This document shows positions 48,606 to 61,301 of a DNA stretch of 64,000 bases, piece by piece (the first letter of the stretch is position 1; every line of letters starts with the position of its first letter). The stretch spans positions 60,195 to 124,194 of the forward strand of contig NW_027192224.1 of NCBI RefSeq assembly GCF_041956535.1, in the 5' to 3' direction. The stretch is from Calcarisporiella thermophila CBS 279.70. Taxonomy: Eukaryota; Calcarisporiellomycota. The translations under genes and the position numbers were made by a program. The notes below the pieces were generated by a model. The model had not been told where the DNA came from. It worked only from the letters and a program-made list of their open reading frames with translations, and did not search any database.

Positions 48606-50762
48606 TTAAAGAAGCTTTCCAAGCAATTGCTCCCAATAGGCGCACTCCTCCTGCAATCCGTAGTCGGGCCGAATCTCATCCTTCTCTCCGAATACAAACA
48701 CGTTGGCTTCTTTGGCAGCCTCCAATGCGGGCCAGTTTGGCTCCAAGCCATTGTAGTTCATGTTACCCTCGCGGATGAATTGGCCGAAACGGCGCATAAC
48801 ACGACGAGAAAAAGCATAGTCAATCTCTCCTTCTCTGAATTCCGGGCGACCCACCGTGCCAAAGAAGTAGGGCAGCTCCGAGGCATGACAGGTCTGTCCT
48901 TTGTCGCGGCACGCCTCTATCATGGACCACATTGGATCGTATCCCTTTTCAAACGCGTGCATATACACCGGCCCCTTACTAGCAAGGCGTTTGGCTAATT
49001 TGAGGGTGGGGCATTGGCCCATGCGGTGGGTCATCATGGTGTAAAGGGAATTTTGGAGGGTGTCTTTCGGCCATCGTTGGGTATTGTTCAAGCCGTAGGT
49101 CTCACCATAGAGTTTAGAGGCTTTTATTTGGGGGATGAGAGTCTCGTTGACGAAGGGCTTCAAAGCATTGTCATAATCCTGTTCGGTCTTAATGGGGAGG
49201 TCCATATATGCGTAGAGTATTTCAGCTTCCCTTTTGTCGAAGCCTGAAAACATAGAAAACGTAAGCTCCACATGAAGGGGTCTTGATCAGAAATTAAGGA
49301 CACTTACCGATCACTATGGGGATATCCACAGGCTCCATATCTTGAATGAGCTGCGGAACCGTGGAGTCAATGGCCGGGCCAAAGTAGAGTCCCACCGAAG
49401 CGTCAACGATTTGCTTGGGATCAGCACGCTTGACACAATCCACATCGTTCGTGCAATTGAGCTTGGCGACCGCACCCTGCGACATAGCTTGGTAGAATTG
49501 GGCAGGGGGGAACTAAAGAAGGAAGACGGTGTTAAGTCGGAATGTCGTCGCGTTTTTCCCCCCCGTTGAGACTCACCTTGAAACCCAACGGATCAGACAA
49601 TATAATGGCCTTGGAGATATTGCTGCGGGCACTGGGCACGGTCAAAAGCGTATGGGTCAACACACCACCTCCACTCTCGCCAGCAACAGTGATGCGGGAG
49701 GGGTCACCTCCAAATGCCGCCACGTTTTCGCGGGTCCACTTCAGCGCAAGGAGTACGTCCTTGACTGCCTGATTTCCTGTGAGCTCCTTCCCACGGGGAT
49801 CCTTGCCCATGTTCAGGAAGCCAAACAGCCCAAGTCGATAATTGATGGACACCACCACGATGTCTTCTCGAGAGGCATACCGGGAGCCGTCGAAGACAGC
49901 GTCGCTGGAACCGTCCATGAAAAATCCGCCTCCGTGTATCCTATACTCTCAATGTTAAGGAGATGAAACCGAGAAATAAGTGTCCGCGCTCCGCTTACCA
50001 GAACATGACGGGGCGCAGTTTTTTCTCCTCGCTACCGGGTAAACGTGAGGTATAGATGTTGAGGGATAAACAGTCTTCGCTTTGAGGGTAGTAAATCGTG
50101 TAATTCCACGGTTTCTGAGAGCACCAGGGTCCGTAGGCAGTTGCGTCTATCGTCTCCTCATGTTTCTCCACCGCCACGGGTGGCTCGAATCGCAGCTCCC
50201 CCACCGGCGGCTTAGCATATGGAATACCCAAAAAGTAAAATGTTTCCGTGTCGCGATACCCTTTAAAGCGCCCTATGGGGGCCGCCACCTCCACGAGAGA
50301 GGAAGCCGGGGGTGGGGCCTCTCTCTTACCGTTCACACTCTTGCTCACTTCTTGTGTATTCGTGCACAGAATGGGAAGTTCCTGGTTGCATGGGGCTTGG
50401 GCTGCAGCTAATGTTTTCAGATCAAAGGCATTGCAAGCGCCTCCCTTCAAATCCTGCGTTTGAACCCAATATAATACATCGGGCTCTGACGTGTTCCTCG
50501 CCTTGTTGCTGAAGATTTGTTGGGCTGCCGTCTGCAATTTGTCGACAGGGTATACGGCCTCATTCCACTGCTTGCATACATTCGGTGCGTCTTGTGCCTT
50601 CACCTTTTGATGCAGAAGGAGAACGCTCTCTTGTTTCTGCGCTGGATCCAGGGCATCTATTGTAGCTATGGAGACAGTGCCACGTTTTTCCACATTTGGC
50701 TGCGCATTAATGAATGCGAGTGAGGCTAGTAGTAGCGAGAGGTATGTTTTGCTAATCAACAT
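48606..50762 (-). CDS. Secreted type B carboxylesterase with N-terminal extension
   Basis: Four exons (50762-49999, 49940-49577, 49512-49308, 49243-48606) give 656 residues. It is a predicted extracellular esterase or lipase of the alpha/beta-hydrolase fold. The start at 50762 gives a signal peptide (MLISKTYLSLLLASLAFINA); a Lys-Arg pair at NVEKRGT could be a Kex2 site. Residues about 25-165 are an extra region with spaced cysteines (VCKQW, GGACNAF, APCNQ, ILCTN). The catalytic domain then begins with APIGRFKGYRDTETFYFLGI and continues with KPPVGELRF, EDCLSLNIYT, the oxyanion HGGGF formed across the first splice, nucleophile Ser in GESGGG (about 341) and catalytic His in CHASELPYFFG (about 565). 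N-glycosylation sequons occur. The catalytic acid is probably the Glu in FDKREAEI, where the family has a DEG motif. Confidence 0.93.
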
Positions 50763-51660
50763 GATCGCTAAGTAATCTCTAATCCAGACCTGCTTCAATC
50801 GCCTTGATTTTATAACCTTAATGCTTTTCGAAGTGTCTGTCTTAGTAAGAATTTTCTCCGGGTTTTTTTTCGCTTGGAAATTTTACTTGGCGAGCCTTGA
50901 CAGTGATTCCCAGCATGGCCAAGTCAGCTTCTGCTGGCCTTCATTTCTCCATTGGAGGAGCTGGTCACCCTTTTTGGACTCAACCTGGGGGCACAGCGCA
51001 TGTAGTCCTAGCTCCCAATTTGCTAGCCATTGGTAGCCCAAGGATCCAACGCATTTTTTGTTATACCTAAGAATTCCTTTGCTCATATAGAACTTCTCAA
51101 TACCTCTTAGGTTACAAATAATTGACGTCAAGTTTCATCACGTATCCTCTGTTCTTGAGCTCCAGTTAGTTTACTGTTCAGTTGTAAGAAAATTAATTGA
51201 AAGCTTGGCACTTCATCAACAGCTCACCTTCTATCCCTCAAACACTCTGGTGCCTAATCGAGGTGCCCTCAAGATCGAAGTCTTGGAATGCTTTTCCAAT
51301 AATCCTCTTCGGTGAAGCAATCGACAAGTTTATCACCCTCCACCCTACCTCCGTTAGTCTAATTGGATCGAAAGCAATGCATATTATTTGTACAAAGGAT
51401 TGAATTTAAGTGCAAAGAATTTAACAATAATGCTTCTGATCTATTCTTTATCAAACCAAATAACCCGATAAAATTTCCACTCTTAGCTCGGCCAGGTTTC
51501 TTAATCTCCCTTAGGGTTTCTTTCAGCCTAGGGATTTGGATGGAGAAAGATCGGTAGAGTATAAGCCACCCGAACCAAGACCTAGTTCATTTTTTCTTTT
51601 CCTCACCTTGGAATCTTTGCTAATCTTCTACTCTGCGCGCCTGTGCCTGTACCCTACGTT
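50763..51660. other. Divergent intergenic region, no gene seen
   Basis: About 900 bp between the divergent carboxylesterase and Vps23 genes. Short frames on both strands resemble nothing known. Both promoters should lie here. Confidence 0.5.
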
Positions 51661-53401
51661 ATGGATGTCATTGCCACTCGCAATTGGCTAAGAACTGCAT
51701 TGCAGGCGGTACCGTTGTTCATTAATCTTATCGTTCAGCGATGACTCCTAACCGCTGATATCCTCTTTTTCTTCTCTCAGTATCCTGAACATGAGCGAGT
51801 GTTTCTTGATGTTGATGCTGTGCTGCAATCTTACCCATCGCTGAAGCCTCGCATGGATAACTACAGTAGCTAAGAACTATTATGTGTCCTATTTAACCTC
51901 CCTGCTAACCCGGCTTTTAGCTTACGAGACAGGGCGAACCGATCTCCTGCTTTGTCTACACGGAACTATCCCCATTAATTTCAGATCGACTGGATATAAT
52001 ATCCCCGTTTACTTTTGGGTTCCACTGCAATACCCGACCACCGAACCCCTCGCGTACGTTAAACCAACGGCACAAATGCTTATACGCCCAGGCCGACACG
52101 TGGATGTCAATGGAAAATGCTATCATCCCTATATGGCGTATTGGAATCCAGATGTAGGCTCATCATTGAATATACTTTGCAAAATGCATGCTTGTCTTGA
52201 CCAAACTATGTCTCCACAAATACAGGAAAATTCGCTTGTCGGACTCATATCCCATCTCCAGCGCGTGTTCAGTCAGGAGCCGCCCGTTTACCAGAAGCCG
52301 GTCACCTATCCCACTCCCCCAAAATCGATTTCCATGCCTCCCTCCGAAGGTGGGTTTCGCGACCCGAGTCCAGCCTATCTCGGCACACCATCCACCTCCT
52401 CCCGCCAAACCACTACTCACCCCCCTCTTATAGTACCTGAGCGCCCCGCACCTTATTATAACGATAATCTATCAGATCTTATGACATCCCCACCCCCTCC
52501 TGCATTACCCTCCCACAATGGTGCCAGTGCCCGCACACCCACCGTCTCTGATCGCAGCAACTCTTCTCCTGCCATATCGCCAAAACCACTGCCCCCTCGT
52601 CCTCTGAACCACTCTCTCACCTATCTCCCCGCATCAGCATCTCCTCTATCCCCTCCTTCCGTTGGGTCCGAAGGTATGACAGCGTTGCAGCAAGAGGTAT
52701 ACGAAAAGCTGCAAGGGCGGTTACAGGAATTCAACGCACAGGTTAGTCATGATATGGAGCAACTCCTAGCAACCAATCGGTTGCTGAATGAGGGCGAAGC
52801 ACGGATAGAAGAGGAAAAGCGTGTGATGGAGGACCTGGATGTAAGCATTTTGTTCTTTATTCATGTCCAGATTGGCCCTGAACTCAGCTTGACGACTCTA
52901 TTCTATTGCTAGAAAAAAATCGAATTGAACATGGTGATCTTAAAGAGGAAATGCGACGAGATCCAGGAAACGATCGACAAGGCGAGCCAGATACCCGAGA
53001 TGCAGGTGGACGAGTTGATATGTGGGACAACCGTTGTTTATAATCAGTAGGTTAACCTTGATCTTTGCTTTTTGAGGATGCGGTTGCTGAAGCTTTTTTT
53101 TTTTCCAATTCTTGTTGTGTCTAGACTAATTGAGCAGGTCGCAGAAGAGAACGCAATCGCAGACACAATATATTATCTTGGTAAAGCCCTTGATCACGGC
53201 AGACTAGACCTTGCTGTGTTTCTTAAAGTAAGGATTTTGTTCCCCTCCCTCCACATCATCGCTAAGACACAATCTAACTCCGCTATTTTTTTTTTTTCAA
53301 TCATGCTTCTTTCGTAGCATGTGCGTATATTATCAAGAGAGCAGTTCATGAGACGGGCTTTAATAAATAAGATTAGAGCGCATGCTGGCTTACATCGGTA
53401 G
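51661..53401 (+). CDS. VPS23: ESCRT-I subunit Vps23/TSG101
   Basis: Six exons (51661-51708, 51781-51865, 51921-52840, 52913-53046, 53125-53227, 53318-53401) give 457 residues. Vps23 recognises ubiquitinated cargo and other ESCRT partners on endosomes for multivesicular-body sorting. Residues 1-145 are the UEV domain: WLRTALQAYPEHERVFLDVD, TYEThe GRTDLLLCLHGTIPI region, YNIPVYFWVPLQYP, YVKPTAQMLIRPGRHVD and HPYMAYWNP. A long Pro/Ser-rich linker follows (about 160-325), a coiled coil about 330-400 (LQGRLQEFNAQVSHDMEQLL, LKRKCDEIQETIDKA), and the C-terminal steadiness box (ENAIADTIYYLGKALDHGRL, DLAVFLKHVRILSREQFMRR). All family landmarks are present and length is normal. Confidence 0.95.
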
Positions 53402-53736
53402 ATGGTTCTAATGTTGGTCTTGCTTGAATATTTTGTATCAGAAACCTACTGTGCCTCTATTTCATTTTTCCATATATTACACCCTATAGATTCAATAAAG
53501 AACCTATTTTTTTTGACATCTTTTACCCAGATCCCCCCTGGGATACTATCCCCGAAATATCCCATTTGCTAATTCTACTCCTCTAATTTAAATTTCGCGT
53601 TAACCTTTGAGGAAGCCGTCCAAGAAGGCTACCAAGGCTCAATATAGCTTTGCAAGGAGCGGGTTTCTATTCTGTGAATTCGTAGATCTCACCTTGATCT
53701 GTGTTTCCTATATCCGAGTGCTATTATAATCAAAAG
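53402..53736. other. Short intergenic region between Vps23 and Fab1
   Basis: 335 bp, AT-rich, with no cysteine-rich coding segment that could supply a FYVE domain to the Fab1 gene. Presumably it contains the Vps23 3' end and the Fab1 promoter. Confidence 0.55.
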
Positions 53737-56700
53737 ATGGAGCGCAACCTGCCTCCTGGCTGGTTGAAATCCGCGCCTAAAGCCGCTCCACAGATGTCGA
53801 TCCCAGCGACCAAACTTGGCCCATCGCAGACCGATTACCCTGGGCTCCAGCGGGCGACCACTGCACTTGCTGTTGAGGTTCCGTCGGCTTCACCACAAAA
53901 TGTTGCCTCCGCTCATCAGCAACTCGCCGATCAGCTGAAACAGATGGATAACTCAAAGAAGCGATTCTCGTCAGGCTTGTTCCTCGGCAGATCAAGAAGT
54001 AATACTGCCACCACCCAGGATGAGCCGCAGCATCCATCGCCAAACGTGCTGACCTCGTCTCCGGCACCTTTTCGGCGATGGCCTGTTGGGTCGGGGGGTG
54101 CGGGATTGGGCAGAGGAACCGGCGGGGAAGGAAGGGGAGAGAACGGGGTGTTAATGAGTGATGACGAAGACGACAACTATGGAATCATGCACACTTCGAA
54201 CCTACTTAGATTTCTCTCTAAGCCATACCCTTCGGATACGGGAGAGCAGACTTCACATGAATGCATGGTAAATGATGGGGGATTTGCCACTCTCTCGGCT
54301 GGTCATGAGCGAAAAGGGGAGGAGGCCGACACGGAGAAAGGGGGGGAGCCTTCCGGGCCCGCGACCCCCTCTGAGCTGAGAAGTGTCTTTGCGATGGAAC
54401 GAAGCCACTCTCGAGCACGCAGTTTGACGGGCGGCTCCTCGTCGCTGCCTCCCCCCACCCCTCGACGGAAAACGCGGAGCTTACTGAGGCACTCCCTTGG
54501 CACCCATTTACCCCCCTCCATCATCACCAATGGACTATTGTCCGCATCTTCACCTACAAGCGCCCGTCCGCGCTCTCCCCTAGTAACTCGCCCGCGTCGC
54601 TCCATTTCAGCTGCGCCCAACATCGAATTGAACACCGCTTCACTGCAACATATGCGTAAACTACTACGGCAGACCCTTGTGCAGGCGAACGTCAACCTCG
54701 AGGATGGATGGGAGGACGTGATCATGAAACTTCTGCTCAAAGTATCGGACACCGTACACCCGGATATCCGTGCGGGAGATGAGATCGATATCCGACATTA
54801 TGTCAAGATTAAGCGTATCCCCGGAGGGACCCCTCAGGATAGTCACTATGTGGCCGGCGTGGTATGCACAAAAGCTCTTGCGCATAAGCAAATGGTGCGC
54901 ACCCTCCACAACCCTCGCATTCTCATCTTGAAGTTTGGGTTGGAATACCACCGTGGCGCAACGCCGGACCAGTTTGTATCAATTGGATCGGTGCTGGCAC
55001 AAGAGCGAGATTACCTGAGCAATTTGGTGGCAAGGATCGTCAGGCTGAGGCCGCACCTAGTTCTTGTCGAAGAGGTGGTGTCGAGGATGGCGCTGGATTT
55101 CTTGCTGAAGGCGAACATCGCCGTAGCGTATAATGTTAAGCCGTCGATGATAGATGCAGTCGCACGGTGTACTCAGGCGGTGATTGTGCCCTCGATGGAC
55201 AAGTTAGGAATGGAACCTCAGTTAGGAAAGTGTGGTGCGTAGAATTATCCTATTCCTAGTCGGTTGCCTATTTATTTTTTCGCGTGGTTTTTGACTCTGT
55301 TTCTTTTTTTGGCACGCATTCGTAATGCTTTTTTCATAGGAGTGTTCTCGTGCAAAACGTTCGTGCATGAACTTATCCCTAATCGCCGAAAAACGTTTAT
55401 GTATTTTGATGGTTGTCCGAAACATTTGGGATGCACACTGGTACTTCGTGGGGGGGATATAGACACTTTAGCTCGAGTGAAGCGTATCGTTGATTTATTG
55501 GTCTTTGTGGTGCATAACCTAAAGCTGGAGACGTTCTTGATGCGCGACCAGTTCCTGATGACTCCGGCTCTAAGCTCTGAGGAGGAATCGAGCAAGGCAC
55601 TTGAAGCCGACGCTAAAAATGAAGGACAGGTCGAGGGAATTAATCACACTAGTGAGAGCGAAAATATCATTGAAGATAAATCCAAAAAGATTCTGGATGA
55701 CGCATTAGGCCAGCAGCAGCAGCAGAAAGCCGGGGCTGAAGCGCAGTCAGCTGAAAATCCTATCGCTCCCGTGGGCAACTCAAACGATACTGATCATCCC
55801 CAACCGCAAGAAAAGTTGAATATTGCACAGATTCACCAGGAATTGCCCCCCTTGGAATTGGACGATTCCCAGGAAGGATTGCAGCTCTTCGAGGAGACCA
55901 TACTCTCCGCCTCACCTTTTGTAAAATTCCCCCCTCCATACTTGTTGTTGCGCTTGGGGGAGGAGAAAGACATTCTCCGCAAGTTGCGTGAACAAGCTGA
56001 ACGCTCTCTAACCTATAGTAAAGAGGCAGAATATGTGGTGGCGGAGGGCGAATATTTGAACCGACTCGACACGTTTGCGCAACACATGCGAGTGTGGGAA
56101 TCCTATCTCTCCGACCACTACGACAGCATTTCGCCATTCATGCACCAAAACATCATCCTTCTCTACTCGAGCGTGTGCACGGTGACAACAGTGCCGTGCC
56201 AAGGGCCGGAGATCACCATTTTTGAATACTACCGAGAATCGGATATACCCTTGGGGCAATTTATAGAGGAGCTTTGCCAAGAGTCGAACTACATTTGCCC
56301 TGCGCGCACGTGCGATCGCCAGATGCTGCTGCACTACAGGAGCTATGCGCATGGACGGGGACGGGTGACGGCGATGCTTGAAAAGATGCCGGCGCCTCTG
56401 CCGGGGATGGAAAACACGATTTTGATGTGGAGTTATTGCAAAATCTGCAAGCAAACGACGCCCGTCATCCCCATGTCGGAGGAGACGTGGAAATACTCAT
56501 TTGGCAAGTACCTTGAGCTCACCTTTTACCATACACCGATGCGGCCGCGGGCGGACATCTGCCCCCACAACATCTACCGGGACCACGTTCGCTATTTCGG
56601 GTTCGAGAATATGGCGGTGCGGTTCCAGTACGACGAGATCGAAATGCTCGAGGTGGCGGTGCCGCCGATGAAACTCAACTTCAAGCAAATCACCAAGGTG

Positions 56701-59700
56701 CGGCTGAAGGAGGCCGAGGCGGACGAGTTGCGCAACGCGATTTCCCGCTACTGGGACTCGGTGGAGGAGCGGGTGAAGCGGTTCCCCTACGAGGTGGTTG
56801 TGTCGCTGCGGATGGAGGAGTGCAAGCGCGAATTATCCGACATATCCCGCCGAGTGTTGTCCGAGAAGAAGTATATGCTGCAGCTGCTGCAGCAGACGCT
56901 CGCGAACTCCTCGGCGACGGACGCCCTGGCCCTCAACCATGTGCGCCGGAAGCTCAAAGAAAAAGTCGCACAGTGGGACGCGGATTTCGCGGGGCTGGTG
57001 CGCCGCTTCTGCGTGCCAGAGCGCGAGCTGAGACGGGCGCTTGCCCTGGCCGGCGGGAAGCTGAAGAGAACCTTCTCGGACCGAGAGTACGGACTCTCCG
57101 TGGTGGTGCCGCTTTCATCCTTGGGGGCGGGGCAGGACGCAGATTTGCCGTTGGTTGGCTTGGAGGTGGAGCCACATGGGGTGGTGGAGGAGGAGATGGA
57201 GGTCCCGGTGCTGGGCAACTCCCCCACCCTGGGGGGCTCGGTTCTCGACTCGATCGAGGTGACCAAGAGGGCTTCCCCTGAACCGCTCGAGCTCGAACCG
57301 GTGCCCGACAACGCTGTGTTGACCCCGGTCTCCTCCTCCAGCTCGATAACGACCGCCTCATCGCCAAGTGCGGCCGGCAGGCTGAAGTCCGATACCGATC
57401 TCTCTGTGACGCGGCGATTTTCCATGAAGCTCATGAAGGAGCATCGGCTTCAGAACTCTAGGCGCTACCACCCCACCCTGGACCCCGTAGCCTCCGCGAC
57501 CGGAAGCACGACGGACTCGGAGGCCCCCTCCAGTATACCCACATCATTACCCGAGATGGACACGGCCCATCGTGGCGTCAGGTCGAACTTATCCACCTCG
57601 AAAACCCCCGAAGGTGGGCCCAGTTCCGTGACGGCAACCGGACGGCTGCCAAGGCCCATTCGAGGCGGCACGCCTGTGTCTATTGCTGGCTACCCTCTGA
57701 GGCGCAATCCGCCCGAGGCAAACGAGCCGGAGAGGCGGTTCCAACTACGGCTACCCAAGCTAAAAAGCGCCCCGTCTTCTTCGTTGCATACGGCCAATAC
57801 AAGCGCAAGTCTACGGCCGTTGAGCAGCGGCACCTCTTCCTCTGGAGGCAAGAAGCCTGTGAGCAGTGGGAGCGCGGGAGGTAGACTAAGTTCAATTCCA
57901 CGTAGAGTTGTGCAAGATGCACGCAATACTGCTGCCGCTGCCGCTGCCGTCGCAGCCGCCTCGGTTAGCCGCAAGCGAAGCACCCCGAAGATAGTGACAA
58001 GGCCAGTGACGAAATTATTTACCGGTAACAAACTTGACGACGATGACGACGACGAAGAGGAGGAGAATGAGGAGGAAGTGACGAAGCCAAGGGCGAGCTT
58101 GCCTTTCGAGGACGCGGATGATGAGGGGCGCGAATGGGGTGTGTTCTCGCATATCTTCACCGACGAGCTAGACGACTGGACTTCCGCAGCCAGAGAGGCC
58201 CCAAATGGAGCTATCTCTCCCGTTATGAATATGTCGCCAGCCGTAAGCGCGAGTGCCGATAAAGCCGATTCCTACCTCTCTGCCCTGGCTTTCCTTGGCG
58301 AGGATCTTCCCGATTCAGGATTAGTCGTGGAACAAGTGCTTGAGCAAGGGGCTGTGAAGGAGAAGGAAGGTGAAATAGAACCGAGCCCAGTTGCCGATAC
58401 CGGAAAATCCGCCCTTGCCTCTCTCGCCGCCCCCACCTCATCGACAACCGCAGCGGCGGGCGGGTTGATGCTCCCTCAATTGGAGGATACGCAGGATGGG
58501 ATGTCCATTATGAAGGCGCTTGCCACTTTCTGGTCTGAGCGCACATCCCTCCTGTGGCCCATCGAGTACCCCTTGCAGCCTACTGAACACGTCTTTGCCG
58601 ACTCCCCGGTGATCGTCAGGGAGGACGAGCCAAGTTCTATCATTGCCTACACCTTGAGGTAATGTCTCCTGCTGGATAGGGTGTATTTCCTACTGAGAGT
58701 GGGGCAAGCAATTTTATTTATTTGCCTATTCTTTATTTTCTATGCCACAGCTGTAAGGACTATCTCGAGAAGCTCCGGATGATGCAGGATGGGCAGCTGG
58801 CGCTCAGCGAGCCAAATGAGCTCATGCTCGACGAGGACGCATGGGAAGGAGGCGGTATTGAGAAAACGCTCCTGCGTGAGACGGGCACCCACATGAAATA
58901 CCATTTCTCAGATGGCGCCACGAAGATGTCCTGCAAAGTGTTTTTCGCTGAGCAGTTTGACGCGCTTCGTCGAAACTGCGGGACCGAGGAGACCTACATC
59001 GAGAGCTTGGCACGATGTGTGAAGTGGGACTCGTCGGGCGGAAAGAGCGGGAGCACTTTCTTGAAAACAAGAGACGACCGATTGGTGATGAAGCAGGTGT
59101 CTCGGCCCGAGATGGAGGCCTTTTTGAAATTTGCCCCCGCCTATTTCTATTACATGTCCGAGGCGTTTTTCCATGATGTGAGTAGTTCGATCGGCTGTTT
59201 TAGACGGCTAAATGAAGGGAGAAAAAAACGCTACGGGCACTGATGTATTTATTGGATATCCTGTCATTTTTTAGCTCCCCACCATTCTTGCCAAGATTTT
59301 TGGCTTCTACCGCATCTCGTTCAAGAATGGCTCCACGGGTCGCTCGATGAGATGGGACGTTCTGGTGATGGAGAACCTCTTCTACGAGCGCAAAATCTCC
59401 AAGATTTTTGATCTGAAAGGATCCATGCGTAATCGCCACGTTCAGTCCACCGGCAAGGACAATGAGGTGCTGCTGGACGAGAACCTAGTCGAATGTAAGC
59501 TTGTCTTTTATTTTCTGGCTGTGTTTGTGTTGTTTGCGCTTCTCTATCTTGGACGCTAACTTCTAACTTGGGGGCGGGGGATTTAGTCATCTACCAGTCG
59601 CCCCTTTTCATTCGCGAGCACTCGAAGGAAATGTTACGGGGATCGCTTCACAACGACGCCCTCTTCCTTTCGAAAATGAATGTCATGGACTATTCGCTGC

Positions 59701-60079
59701 TGGTGGGGATCGACGAGGAGAACCAAGAGCTGGTGGTAGGGATTGTGGGTGCGTAGCGTTTGCTGTGTTTGTTTCCATTTCCTAACTAGGCAGCTCATAT
59801 CGGGACTGAATTTTAGATTTTATCCGCACCTTTACCTGGGATAAAAAGCTCGAGTCTTGGGTCAAGGAGACGGGCTTTCTCGGGGGTGGCGGGAAAGAGC
59901 CGACCATTGTATCCCCTAGGCAGTATAAGATTCGGTTCAAGGAGGCGATGGAGCGCTACTTTTTGATGGTGCCCGACATATGGGCCACGCCAAAGGCGCT
60001 GCGCAGACCAAGGAGGATGATCGTGGGCGAGGGTCAAAGCCAGGCGCAGGGTGTGATCAGGGAGATCGGAAAGGTTTAA
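53737..60079 (+). CDS. FAB1: 1-phosphatidylinositol-3-phosphate 5-kinase Fab1/PIKfyve, FYVE-less
   Basis: Six exons (53737-55234, 55340-58658, 58751-59177, 59275-59494, 59587-59748, 59817-60079) give 1962 residues. Fab1 makes PI(3,5)P2 from PI3P on late endosomes and vacuoles. No FYVE zinc finger is visible in the first 280 residues, which are Ser/Pro-rich. The Cpn60/TCP1-like domain runs about 305-600 ([46 protein letters not shown]). The conserved cysteine region is about 804-950 ([43 protein letters not shown]). A long disordered region with polyQ, Ser/Ala runs and an Asp/Glu run follows. The PIPK domain occupies about 1650-1950: [31 protein letters not shown] (about 1794), [15 protein letters not shown] (about 1855), [13 protein letters not shown]. 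The ATG at 53737 is the first in the frame. Exon 2 is markedly GC-rich from about 56300. Confidence 0.95.
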
Positions 60080-60381
60080 GCCCCAAGATGGTGGGGGGTG
60101 GAGTAGGAGAGATTAAGTAGACTGAGTTGCATGTTTATTCTATGTTTTATCATTTTTTTACACCCTATGTACAAAATATCCCCTCTAATTATCACGCACA
60201 CCATTGTATTATTTTGTTGCCTCCTTGCTCCTTCATGGAACCTCGATGTAATTTTCCCCCCTATCGCAGACTCAGGTCGAACATTTTGACTCTAGCTGTT
60301 TATTTATGAAGACTTGAGGGCAGATTTAATTTTCACTAAAATTGCGACCTCCTTTTCTGTCACCTCCATTCACCCATCTCA
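60080..60381. other. Short intergenic region between Fab1 and Ubc9
   Basis: 302 bp with T-rich tracts; likely the Fab1 3' end and the Ubc9 promoter. Nothing else recognised. Confidence 0.5.
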
Positions 60382-61301
60382 ATGTCTGGGATTTGCCTGG
60401 CTCGCCTAGCAGAAGAACGCAAGCAGTGGCGTAAAGACCACCCCTATGTAAGCTACTGCACCTGATGACACTTGCTCTCTGCCAAGATCATGCTGACGAA
60501 ATTCCCCCAGGGATTTTATGCTCGACCAGCAAAGAAGGAGGATGGGACGCTCGATCTCATGAACTGGCACTGCGGGATTCCGGGCAAACCGGGGGTATGT
60601 TTTGAGAACATTGTGCTTCAGCTCAAAGATCCTCGTTGGATCCGCATCTGACTTGCGATTGACTATTAGACTTGTTGGGAGAACGGGCTGTACAAACTTC
60701 ACATGCAGTTCACAGAAGGTAAATATACAACATCGGCGTTGGTCATCACAATTGCTAATGGGCTCCTCTACCCCCTCTGCATGTGCCCTCTTTCCCCTCA
60801 TGATGCCTAGACTACCCAAGTAAACCGCCCAAATGTAAGTGTAGAAGCACTCCCATTCTTCGGCGCGGTATGAATTTTTCTTCCTTCCATTAGGCAGGTT
60901 TACCCCTCCGTTGTTTCATGTCAATGTCTACCCTTCAGGCACGGTGTGCCTGAGCATATTAAACGAAGAGGAGGGCTGGAAACCCGCCATCACCATTAAG
61001 CAGGTGAGAAGCGTGATGAATTGATTAATGAGATGGTTGCCGATTTTGTGTAATTCGGTGCCGGCTTTAATGCAGATTTTACTGGGTATCCAAGATCTCC
61101 TCGACTCCCCCAACATGGCTTCGCCCGCACATGCAGAGGCATATCAACTCTACAGGTAAAGATGCGGTGGCCTGGATAGGGGGTGTGACAGGGAATTTGA
61201 CGGTAGTTTTCTTGTATCTATTCTGTTTGCTTTGCAATAGAAAAAACCGCTCCGGATACGACAAGCGCATCCGGCAACAAGCCAGGGAAAACCAACAGTA
61301 A
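60382..61301 (+). CDS. UBC9: SUMO-conjugating enzyme Ubc9 (E2)
   Basis: Seven exons (60382-60447, 60511-60594, 60670-60718, 60811-60834, 60894-61003, 61076-61155, 61241-61301) give 157 residues, the expected length. Ubc9 accepts SUMO from the E1 and passes it to target lysines, mainly in the nucleus. Landmarks: [20 protein letters not shown] at the N-terminus, then [54 protein letters not shown] with the catalytic Cys at position 93, [19 protein letters not shown], and [13 protein letters not shown] at the end. Exon 4 is a 24-nt microexon carrying DYPSKPPK. Small differences from yeast and human Ubc9 (Thr-Cys before Trp-Glu) are conservative. Confidence 0.97.

Noticed and set aside
23789-50762. 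Secondary-metabolite gene cluster (GST, two regulators, ABC and MFS exporters, esterase)
   Set aside because: No core synthase or tailoring enzymes are present, the genes are spread over 27 kb and interrupted by housekeeping genes such as mS41 and ATE1.
53701-53736. Upstream extension of Fab1 to 53701
   Set aside because: The frame is open but begins with GTG; the first ATG is at 53737.
55235-55339. Continuous open frame suggesting that Fab1 exon 2 starts at 55264
   Set aside because: The stretch has intron ends and a T-rich tract, and its translation is hydrophobic noise. Reading through from exon 1 meets a stop, whereas splicing restores the family sequence.
56787-58160. Long antisense and alternative frames across the GC-rich part of Fab1
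   Set aside because: GC-rich codon bias removes stop codons from other frames; the sense frame carries all conserved Fab1 regions.
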